17,155 nt of DNA, taken from positions 1,102 to 18,256 of the forward strand of contig DBXY01000003.1 in NCBI GenBank assembly GCA_002309765.1. Reading direction: 5' to 3'. The stretch is from Verrucomicrobia bacterium UBA1200. Lineage in GTDB: Bacteria; Verrucomicrobiota; Kiritimatiellia; RFP12; UBA1067. The notes beneath the pieces are model-generated. The model was not told the origin of the DNA. It did not search any database and worked only from the letters and a program-made list of their open reading frames with translations. This document shows, piece by piece, positions 1 to 6,611 of this stretch (its first letter is position 1; each line of letters starts with the position of its first letter). Position numbers and translations under genes: made by a program.

Positions 1-2481
1 TACGGCTACGCCTCCGGTACGCTCTACACGCACCTCAACCTCGGCTGGGGCGGAGCCGGAAACGCGTGGTACAACCTTCCAGAGGTGGTGGTCGACGAGT
101 TTGGCATCTCCTACTCCAGCTCCGTCCTCAACGCAGTGGTTTATAACATTTTTCCGACGGCAACTGGCGAACTGCTGACTGGCCGGGTTCTCGACGGGGA
201 TGGCGAACCCGTCGAAGGCGCGGAGGTAACGGCGTTTGGCGATGCCAGCAGCGCATCCGGCACAACGGATGAGCGCGGTATCTATGCACTCCGCGTGGCC
301 GGCGGTAGGCGGTGGACGGTTGTGGCGACGGCCGGCAATCTGTCGGGATGTACTTCGGTGTTCGTCGGTTCGTCAGTTTCCGCCGTGTGCGAAAAAGGGG
401 TTGGCGGGGCGCTAATCATTGACTCTGGCACCGTCGGCAACAGCTGGGGCAACGACATCACGCTCGGTAGCGGAGATGACCTGATCTTCGTCGATGCCGC
501 CCACGGCAATGACGCGAACGATGGCCGTTCCTGGGCCAGTGCCAAGGCGTCCATCCAGTCGGCAATCGACACCGCATCCGCCGGCGCGCTCGTCGTCGTG
601 AACGACGGACGCTACGAACCGATCTCAACCGAAAACAAGGCCATTTCCATCTGCTCCGTGAACGGTCCCGACACCACCTTCATCGACGGTTCACTCCAAT
701 GGGAGAGCGGAGTAACCAACCGCTGCGCTACGCTGGGGACGGCTGCGTCCCATACAAATTCCTTAATTTCCGGCTTCTGCCTCACGAATGGCATTGCCAT
801 CGGAGTCAACGGCGGCGGCTCTTACGCCGGGACGCTGGAGAACTGCGTTCTAGCCGGCAACGCGGCCAGAAATGGCGGCGGGGCCTGGAACGGGAAACTA
901 GTGAACTGCACGATCGCCGGCAATGGGTGTAACTACCAATACGGCTACGGCGGCGGTTGCTATGACGGAACATTGGTGAATTGCACGATTACCGGCAACA
1001 CCTCGCCATACTACGGCGGTGGCACCGCTTACTCGACGCTGATAAACTGTACAATCGCCGGAAACACCGCCAAAAACGGCGGGGGTGCTGCCAACTCAAC
1101 GCTCACCAGCTGCACTATCACCAATAACACGGCCGCAACTTACGGCGGCGGAGCATACCAAGGGTCGCTGACCGGCTGCACTTTGACGGACAACACCGCA
1201 TACCAGGGCGGCGGCTTTAACGGAGGTTATGGCGACAGCGGTGCCATGACGAACTGCACGCTGGTCGGTAACTCGGCCAGCCTGTACGGCGGCGGAGCAT
1301 GCAACGGAACGCTGGTTAGCTGCATATTGAACGGCAACCGCTCGGACAGACAGGGTGGCGGTTCATACAAAGGCACACTGTCCGGGTGCGTGTTGAGAGG
1401 GAACGCGGCTTCGTATGGCGGCGGTTCATGCGACGGGACGTTGACGCAGTGTACGATCACCAACAATGTTGCCACCAGCGGTGGCGGCGCATACAACGGG
1501 ACGCTGCGCTTCTGCACAGTAAGCGGAAACTCGGCCGACAGTGGCGGCGGCACATACGGCGCAACGCTGAACGATTGCACGATTTCGCGGAATACGGCCA
1601 GCGTTTCCGGCGGCGGCATTTATGGTTCTTCGAACAGCGGAGTCGCGAACGGTTGCGTAATCATGCTCAACTCCGCCCAAAACGGCGGCGGCGTATACGG
1701 CGCGACGCTCAACAGCTGCATCGTCTGGAATAACACGGCTACGAATGGCGGCGGTGCCTACAATGGAACGCTCAACAACTGCACCGTGTCCGGAAACGAA
1801 GCGGCAGCATCCGGAGGCGGAACTTACTTTACGAAGTTGAACAACGATATCGTCTGGGGCAATACGGCGGCGAGCCATCCCGCGCATTACGGTGCGCTTT
1901 GCCAATACTCGTGCCTCGACGGGGAGCTTCGCGCTGCCGATGACGGCGGCAACAACATCATCACCAACGCGCCCGGATTCACTGACGCAACCCACGGAAA
2001 CTTCCACCTCGTCGCCGATTCGCCATGCATCAACGCGGGCTCGAACGAGTTCGCGACAACCGAAGTGGACTTCTACGGAGACACGCGCATCGTCGACGGA
2101 CGCGTCGATATGGGCGCGAGCGAATTCCAGCGATTGCTTACGGGCTATGCCGCCTGGGCCGCCACGAACGGTGTAACGGGTACATGGGACGCGAAGGACG
2201 CCCTCGGCATCCACAATGTCCTCCGCTATGTCTTCAACGTCCCAACGGGTACGTTCGATAATCCGCCGCTACTCTCGATCTCGATTAACGCGGACGGCAA
2301 CGCCGTGATCCAAACGCCGAAGGTTGTGAACAGCGACGGCTTCGAACTCGCCATCCAGGCCTTTGATGATCTCGACGGTACAGGCGCCACCGACTATCCG
2401 ATCGATCCCGATGGCGAGACGGTGATTCCCGCAAGCGGCAAGATGGCGCGCTTCTTCCGGCTCAAGGCGGAGGAGAAGTGA
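1..2481 (+). CDS. C-terminal part of secreted C10-type peptidase / beta-helix repeat protein (5' end outside window)
   Basis: The frame is open from base 1, so this is the last 826 codons of a longer gene; the GTG at 85 is internal. Codons 1-30 include THLNLGWGGAGNAWYNL, which matches the end of the streptopain-like C10 cysteine peptidase fold (YFHVNWGWGG in streptopain, with its conserved Trp). The catalytic Cys and His would lie upstream. Codons 56-115 (GRVLDGDGEPVEGAEV, then a YALRV strand) look like a carboxypeptidase-regulatory-like beta-sandwich. Codons 160-230 (IFVDAAHGNDANDGRSW, then SIQSAID) are the typical entry to a pectate-lyase-like right-handed helix, followed by 16 GGG repeats to about codon 633. 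Codons 651-710 (GNFHLVADSPCINAG ... VDMGASEF) resemble the choice-of-anchor Q domain. The last 110 residues (NVLRYVFNV ... ARFFRLKAEEK) resemble a verrucomicrobial C-terminal module. It is probably a cell-surface or secreted protein. Substrate unknown. The C10 call rests on a short remnant. Confidence 0.85.
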   Translation, partial: YGYASGTLYTHLNLGWGGAGNAWYNLPEVVVDEFGISYSSSVLNAVVYNIFPTATGELLTGRVLDGDGEPVEGAEVTAFGDASSASGTTDERGIYALRVAGGRRWTVVATAGNLSGCTSVFVGSSVSAVCEKGVGGALIIDSGTVGNSWGNDITLGSGDDLIFVDAAHGNDANDGRSWASAKASIQSAIDTASAGALVVVNDGRYEPISTENKAISICSVNGPDTTFIDGSLQWESGVTNRCATLGTAASHTNSLISGFCLTNGIAIGVNGGGSYAGTLENCVLAGNAARNGGGAWNGKLVNCTIAGNGCNYQYGYGGGCYDGTLVNCTITGNTSPYYGGGTAYSTLINCTIAGNTAKNGGGAANSTLTSCTITNNTAATYGGGAYQGSLTGCTLTDNTAYQGGGFNGGYGDSGAMTNCTLVGNSASLYGGGACNGTLVSCILNGNRSDRQGGGSYKGTLSGCVLRGNAASYGGGSCDGTLTQCTITNNVATSGGGAYNGTLRFCTVSGNSADSGGGTYGATLNDCTISRNTASVSGGGIYGSSNSGVANGCVIMLNSAQNGGGVYGATLNSCIVWNNTATNGGGAYNGTLNNCTVSGNEAAASGGGTYFTKLNNDIVWGNTAASHPAHYGALCQYSCLDGELRAADDGGNNIITNAPGFTDATHGNFHLVADSPCINAGSNEFATTEVDFYGDTRIVDGRVDMGASEFQRLLTGYAAWAATNGVTGTWDAKDALGIHNVLRYVFNVPTGTFDNPPLLSISINADGNAVIQTPKVVNSDGFELAIQAFDDLDGTGATDYPIDPDGETVIPASGKMARFFRLKAEEK
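811..1887 (+). repeat. Sixteen tandem ~24-residue Gly-Gly-Gly beta-helix repeats
   Basis: Within the first CDS the pattern GGG-x-Y-x-G-T-L-x-x-C-T-[IV]-x-x-N-[ST]-A recurs 16 times, with the GGG triplet first at 811-819 and last at 1813-1821. Spacing is 21-30 residues. Each unit probably forms one coil of a right-handed parallel beta-helix, with Asn and Cys stacking in the core. Some units stay close at DNA level: the units near 1551 and 1690 both read ATACGGCGCnACGCT, and those near 1490 and 1758 both read TACAAnGGnACGCT. This suggests fairly recent unit duplication. The array ends where the Cys is lost (LNNDIVWGN). Confidence 0.9.
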
Positions 2482-2775
2482 TTAGGGATTAGTCGTTTGG
2501 GGTTAGTCGGCATAGGAAGTGACGAGTGAAATGGTAGGGCGAGCCGTCCCCAGCGAGCCGCCCGAGTGACGAGTTTGGGAATGAAAAAAGAAGAATGAAG
2601 AGTGAAGAATTGAGGCAAAAAATTTCATTCTTCATCCGAACCACCCTCCTCCACCGAGGCTACGGAGGGCAGGCCTGCGGCTCGCCGAGGCGGCTCGCCC
2701 TACCTACCACCTAACCACCTACTTGTCCTCCGTAGCCTTGGCGAAGGAGGAACGGTCAAACCGCTTTGGAGAGAG
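2482..2775. repeat. Intergenic mosaic of degenerate 7-nt repeats and nested inverted repeats
   Basis: I see no gene in this gap. The left part falls into 7-nt units starting inside the stop codon of the first CDS (GATTAGG, GATTAGT, CGTTTGG, GGTTAGT from 2480). A purine-rich run follows at 2578-2612 (GGAATGA, AGAATGA, AGAGTGA). Two inverted repeats are nested here. Bases 2533-2560 pair with 2678-2704 (14 of 14 at the outer ends, one gap and two mismatches further in). Bases 2654-2668 pair with 2727-2741 (14 of 15). A 23-nt stretch at 2566-2588 recurs exactly at 4785-4807. No convincing promoter or terminator is seen. Confidence 0.75.
2768..2773 (+). promoter_or_regulatory. Shine-Dalgarno fixing the start of the metallopeptidase gene
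   Basis: GGAGAG lies 5 nt upstream of ATG 2779. This favours ATG 2779 over the adjacent TTG at 2776 and over ATG 2803, which has no upstream purine tract. Confidence 0.6.
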
Positions 2776-2778
2776 TTG

Positions 2779-4788
2779 ATGACAACATCAGTTACACACG
2801 CGATGCCGCGTACGGAATATCGGAACTTGCGGGTAGCACTGGTCGGCTCGTTTTTCCTCGTATCGCCCGCGTTGGCGGTGAATGTCGTTTACGACGGGCG
2901 AACCTCTGAGGAGTTTCGCGAATGGGCTGACCGTTGTTATCTGCGGGAGCAGATGGAGACTGTCGCGCCGAAGATCTGCAAAGCGCTCTATGGAGATACG
3001 GATCGGGCGCGTCATCATGAGAACGTCACCATTACGCTCTACATCCGCCAAGCCGGTGGCAACCCGGCATTTGCCGCTGGTAAACGCATCACCTGGAATG
3101 TGAAGCGTGGCCCCACGGGAGACGCGTCCGGCGGTATCGGCTGCCTCACCCACGAGATGGCGCACGTTCTTGACATGGGGTCCGACCATGTCTTCACCGA
3201 GGCGATGGCAGACTGGGTTCGCTATTACAACTGCACTCCAAAACCGAGGGTCCTCGACTACCGCTACAACGCGCTCCGGGGCAAACGCGGCTACGGCAAG
3301 TATATGTCGGGAGCGAACTTCATCGATTTCATGACGCAGAACTACGGAGAAGGGACGATCTATAAGATTCTACAAGGTTACAAAGAATACGACAAGAACC
3401 CTTGGCAGAAGCTTTTCGGCAAGGACTTTGACGGCCTCATTGCGGAGTGGCGGCAGATGCAAACCATTTACGACCCCGTATTCCAGTGGACGTACAATGG
3501 GACAGAGGCGGGGCTTGTGCGCAAGGACAAGCACTTTTGCGGTCTGGGCGCACTCTCGGTTAAAGACGCCGTCGACCAATCCGGAGCGTGGCTCGTCGGC
3601 GCCACGTCCGGAAAGGTTACCCACCTTTCGGACGGAAACATGACGCTGGCGCTCCACGGCTGGTTACCTAAAGGCGGTAACGCGCTTGCGATCGCTTCGC
3701 TCGGCGCGGCCAAAACGGGGGCTGGCAAGGCCGTGCTTCTAGCGACAACGTTCAAGCCGGACACATTGGCAGCGCACGTTATCGCAACACCGCCCGGCGC
3801 AGCGTGCGGGATTGTCTCAACGAAAGCGATACCGGTTCCGGGACTCGCCACCCGTCCGCATTCGCTGATCATTACGGTACGCGACGGTAACATGGCGGCT
3901 GTCATGTTGGATGGAAAACTTGCCGCGAAAATCGACATGGAAACGAAATGCGGCGGATGCACGTTCACTCCGGCATTCGCGGTTGGCGGAATGTCGGAGG
4001 GAATCGGAGTGAAAGGCATATCCGAACCAAACGGCAAAGGCGGAATCCGTCTTGACGATGTCCGCGTGTTCAACCGGACATTCAGGGGGCGTGAAACAGC
4101 GAACTACGCGATGACTTTTAACGAGCGTTACCGTCCGACTGTAGCCGTCACGGCGGAGTGGTGCGGCGCACCGGGCGGCAACGGGTTGGCCAACCCGGCC
4201 AACTGGTATTGCGTGAACTCGCTGGGCGAAAAGGTTGTCGCGTTGCCAACGAAAGAAACGGCGGTCAGAGTGGCAGGAAAGCGTTTACCGTGCATTCCGC
4301 CGGGTTCCAGTTTCGCTTGCAAATCGTTTACGATTGACGGATGGGCGGTAGTGGAGGAGTCGAATATTGACTTGCGCGGCGTAAATATCGTCGATCTGGC
4401 GGACAACACCCGCATCATCACGAAGGGCGGGAACGGTCTTGCCGTGTCTTGTTTGCGCGCCAATCGCGTCAGATTGGACGGAATGTTGGCCGTCACGACG
4501 GCAATGAAAGTCGCTGGCAACTTAGAGTTTAAGGAGGGGAGCGTTCTGAGGCTTCCGGCGGATGCCGAGAAGGCATACGCGAAGTCCATATCCGTCAAGG
4601 GCGAAGGTGCGGTCGCGCTTAAGCCGGGCGCCATGCCCAAACGCGGCGAGTCACGCAAGGTAATGCGTGTGGATTCATTTCCGGAAGATCTCTCGCGCTT
4701 CAAGACAAACCTGACGCAAGAAAGTACCGGCGCAACGTTTAGACGTTCTTATGACGGACATTCATTGTTAGTGACGAGTGACGGGTGA
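2779..4788 (+). CDS. Secreted BSP-type zinc metallopeptidase fused to LamG-like and beta-helix domains
   Basis: This protein has 669 residues from ATG 2779. The N-terminus carries a positive region and a hydrophobic stretch (VALVGSFFLVSPALA) ending in an ALA cleavage site near residue 34. Residues ~35-235 match the plant and bacterial basic secretory protein peptidase family. HEMAH at residues 125-129 is the zinc-binding HExxH, and FTEAMADWVRYYN follows as in that family (family consensus close to EGIADYVR). Residues ~265-445 look like a LamG/concanavalin-type sandwich, with a DG-rich start, MLDGKLAAKIDM, and the typical ending RLDDVRVFNRTF. The rest, from ANWYCVN onward, is a beta-strand repeat region like the passenger stalks of other surface proteins of this lineage. 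The last residues (VTSDG, then TGA) are encoded by the heptamer repeat that begins at 4771. It is probably a surface-bound or secreted endopeptidase. Substrate unknown. The peptidase family is the firm part; the downstream domains are by pattern. Confidence 0.85.
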   Translation: MTTSVTHAMPRTEYRNLRVALVGSFFLVSPALAVNVVYDGRTSEEFREWADRCYLREQMETVAPKICKALYGDTDRARHHENVTITLYIRQAGGNPAFAAGKRITWNVKRGPTGDASGGIGCLTHEMAHVLDMGSDHVFTEAMADWVRYYNCTPKPRVLDYRYNALRGKRGYGKYMSGANFIDFMTQNYGEGTIYKILQGYKEYDKNPWQKLFGKDFDGLIAEWRQMQTIYDPVFQWTYNGTEAGLVRKDKHFCGLGALSVKDAVDQSGAWLVGATSGKVTHLSDGNMTLALHGWLPKGGNALAIASLGAAKTGAGKAVLLATTFKPDTLAAHVIATPPGAACGIVSTKAIPVPGLATRPHSLIITVRDGNMAAVMLDGKLAAKIDMETKCGGCTFTPAFAVGGMSEGIGVKGISEPNGKGGIRLDDVRVFNRTFRGRETANYAMTFNERYRPTVAVTAEWCGAPGGNGLANPANWYCVNSLGEKVVALPTKETAVRVAGKRLPCIPPGSSFACKSFTIDGWAVVEESNIDLRGVNIVDLADNTRIITKGGNGLAVSCLRANRVRLDGMLAVTTAMKVAGNLEFKEGSVLRLPADAEKAYAKSISVKGEGAVALKPGAMPKRGESRKVMRVDSFPEDLSRFKTNLTQESTGATFRRSYDGHSLLVTSDG

Positions 4789-4903
4789 CGAGTTTGGGAA
4801 TGAAAAATGAAAAATGAAGAATGAGTGATTAGGGGTTAGCGGTCGGCAACTTGTTGCTTGTCGCTGGCCGCTTGTCCAACCGTCAAACCGGCTAGCGGCT
4901 AAA
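4771..4903. repeat. Array of nineteen degenerate heptanucleotide units between a stop codon and a tRNA 3' end
   Basis: From 4771 the sequence divides into 19 seven-base units without a register slip: GTGACGA, GTGACGG, GTGACGA, GTTTGGG, then AATGAAA twice, AATGAAG, AATGAGT, GATTAGG, GGTTAGC and so on to GGCTAAA at 4897-4903. The unit drifts from purine-rich to a CTTGTYG-like form (around 4850-4875). The array contains the stop codon of the metallopeptidase gene (4786-4788). It ends at the base before the encoded CCA end of the tRNA. It resembles the short tandemly repeated repetitive heptamers of cyanobacteria in form, not in sequence. No gene or terminator is seen in it. Confidence 0.8.
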
Positions 4904-4980
<77 letters not shown>

Positions 4981-4996
4981 GCAAAAAACGTATAAA

Positions 4997-5025
4997 ACTT
5001 TACCATTTTCGCGGTTTTGAGTCAA
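4997..5025 (-). promoter_or_regulatory. Sigma70-type promoter for tRNA-Val
   Basis: On the - strand, -35 TTGACT (5025-5020) and -10 TAAAGT (5002-4997) are separated by 17 bp. Transcription would start near 4990, about 10 nt before the mature tRNA 5' end at 4980. Confidence 0.7.
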
Positions 5026-5092
5026 GCGCCGAATGTAAAAAAACGAATTTTTGTGTCCCAAAGATTTTCACTTGCGCAAAAGCAATGCCAAC

Positions 5093-5122
5093 TTGACTCA
5101 ACACGCCGCAATCTGTTAAACT
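5093..5122 (+). promoter_or_regulatory. Sigma70-type promoter for the HtrA operon
   Basis: TTGACT (5093-5098) and TAAACT (5117-5122) are separated by 18 bp. Transcription would start near 5129, leaving a leader of about 113 nt before ATG 5242. In the leader GCCTA (5156-5160) can pair with TAGGC (5192-5196), which may form a weak stem. An 8-bp palindrome TTGCGCAA (5072-5079) sits 13 bases upstream of the -35. The open frame beginning at 5136 across the leader is not taken as a gene. Confidence 0.65.
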
Positions 5123-5241
5123 ACGCGCCTGTTATGTGAAAGTGTTTACCGTTGTGCCTAAATCGCGCGGCGTTCAGCAAATCGGTTTTGGTAGGCGAGT
5201 GACTTTCAGACCGGTTATCGGCATTATTTTGAAAGGGTACG

Positions 5242-6609
5242 ATGAAAAAGTTTCTATTTCCATTGACTGCGGTCGTATCGTCGCTTCTGGCGGTGGCCTA
5301 TTTCACCACCGGCTGCGTAAGCACCGCGCCGGATTTCCGGCAAACCATTCGGGTCGCCGAAGAAAAAGTTTTCCCGACGTTGGTTTACATCCGGGTGGTC
5401 TGCAAAGAATTGTCTGACGGGAAAAACCAAAAGGCGGTGGTTTCCGGAAGCGGAGTGGTGATCACCCCCGACGGCGAACTGCTGACCAACCACCATGTCA
5501 TTGAGAAGGCTACGGAAATCCGCTGTCTGCTCACCAACGGCGAATCTTATTCCGCCAAACTGCTTGGATCCGACAAAGACCTGGACATCGCGCTGCTTAA
5601 ACTGGAACGCCCCGAAGGCGCAAAGCCGCTGCCGTTCGCAAAACTTTCCAACCGCGGCCGGGAAATCGGCGACGTGGTGTTGGCCATGGGCGCGCCGTGG
5701 GGGTTGGCCAGATCGGTAACGATGGGCATTATTTCCTGCAAAGACCGTTATCTGGATGGGGACGGCCAATACACGCTGTGGTACCAGACCGACGCCACCA
5801 TCTCGCCCGGCAACTCCGGCGGGCCGTTGGTAGACACCGAAGGAACGGTAGTCGGGATCAACGCCCGGGGAATGCGGTACAGCAACCAGGCGTTCACCAT
5901 CCCCTCCACCATCATTCTCGATTTGCTGCCTAATCTGCGCAAGCACGGCAATGCTCACTGGGCCTGGACCGGGCTACAAATCCAGCCCCTGCACGATTTC
6001 GACAAGAACATATTCTTTGACGCCACCAACGGCGTGATGGTGGCCGGCACCGATCCGGGAAGTCCGGCCCGCAAAGCCGGTTTCAAACCCAACGACCGGA
6101 TCGTGGCCATCAACGGCGAATCGGTCACCGCCACCAACCACGAGGACCTGCCGGCGTTGGAACGCAAGTTGGGCCGGATGCCGTTTGACCAAGACATCAC
6201 CTGCAAAGTCGTCCGGGGCGACAAGACGCTCGACATCGTATTCGCGCCTCACGAAAAGGGCACGGTAGAGGGCGCGGACAAAGCGTTCGACCGCTGGGGC
6301 TTCACCGTCAAGGAGATCAACCGCTTCGACACCCCGGATTTGGCGTTCGTTGCCGAAGACGGAGGTGTGTTCGTGTCGGCCATCGCGTGGGACGGCAACG
6401 CCGAAAACTCCGGGCTGAGGACCCGCGATATCATCAAAACCATCGACGACCAGCCGGTACACACCGTGGCGGATGTTGACGCCATCTACAAAGCGGCGAT
6501 GAATAAACTTGACGAGAAGACCAAAATGCGCATGACCGTAATCCGCAACCGTCGCGAGATTCAAATCGTGCTCAATTATCTTGAAGACACAGAAAAGGAG
6601 AACCCGTAA
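5242..6609 (+). CDS. HtrA/DegP-like serine protease, lipoprotein with two PDZ domains
   Basis: This is a 455-residue S1C protease. The N-terminus is a lipoprotein-like signal (FTTGC, Cys25); Thr at -3 is an unusual lipobox residue, so membrane anchoring is probable but not certain. The trypsin-like domain spans residues ~35-230 with a full triad: His85 in LLTNHHVIEKA, Asp115 in DLDIALLKL and Ser192 in SPGNSGGPLVD. PDZ1 covers ~240-335 (GVMVAGTDPGSPARKAGFKP) and PDZ2 ~348-450 (GGVFVSAIAWDGNAENSGLR). Length and order match the DegP/DegQ family, which degrades or refolds misfolded proteins in the cell envelope. The start has a GAAAGGG ribosome site at 5231-5237, 4 nt upstream. The stop overlaps the start of the next gene in TAATG, so the two are probably translationally coupled. 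The closest type, DegP, DegQ or DegS, cannot be settled from sequence alone, so no gene symbol is given. Confidence 0.93.
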   Translation: MKKFLFPLTAVVSSLLAVAYFTTGCVSTAPDFRQTIRVAEEKVFPTLVYIRVVCKELSDGKNQKAVVSGSGVVITPDGELLTNHHVIEKATEIRCLLTNGESYSAKLLGSDKDLDIALLKLERPEGAKPLPFAKLSNRGREIGDVVLAMGAPWGLARSVTMGIISCKDRYLDGDGQYTLWYQTDATISPGNSGGPLVDTEGTVVGINARGMRYSNQAFTIPSTIILDLLPNLRKHGNAHWAWTGLQIQPLHDFDKNIFFDATNGVMVAGTDPGSPARKAGFKPNDRIVAINGESVTATNHEDLPALERKLGRMPFDQDITCKVVRGDKTLDIVFAPHEKGTVEGADKAFDRWGFTVKEINRFDTPDLAFVAEDGGVFVSAIAWDGNAENSGLRTRDIIKTIDDQPVHTVADVDAIYKAAMNKLDEKTKMRMTVIRNRREIQIVLNYLEDTEKENP

Positions 6610-6611
6610 TG
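6595..6611 (+). promoter_or_regulatory. Coupled stop/start (TAATG) with Shine-Dalgarno
   Basis: AAGGAG at 6595-6600 lies inside the end of the HtrA gene, 8 nt before ATG 6609. The TAA stop (6607-6609) shares its last base with that ATG. This implies fixed-ratio, coupled translation of the protease and the following protein. Confidence 0.75.

Noticed and set aside
811..1887. Possible CRISPR-like or DNA-level repeat array
   Set aside because: The repeats keep frame and protein pattern (GGG...NCT...GN), vary in length and have no spacer structure, so they are beta-helix coding repeats.
1426..2214. Long open frame on the - strand (262 codons) opposite the GGG repeats
   Set aside because: It is antisense to a clear repeat protein, low-complexity Arg/Ala/Val-rich, and has no recognisable domain or ribosome site.
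4867..4899. Hairpin GCCGCT/AGCGGC as tRNA terminator
   Set aside because: The stem is six bases with a 21-nt loop and no T tract on the - strand; it is better explained by related heptamer units.
5136..5417. Small + strand open frame across the HtrA leader
   Set aside because: It overlaps the HtrA start by about 175 bases in another frame and has no good ribosome site. The HtrA gene has a clear ATG, signal sequence and ribosome site.
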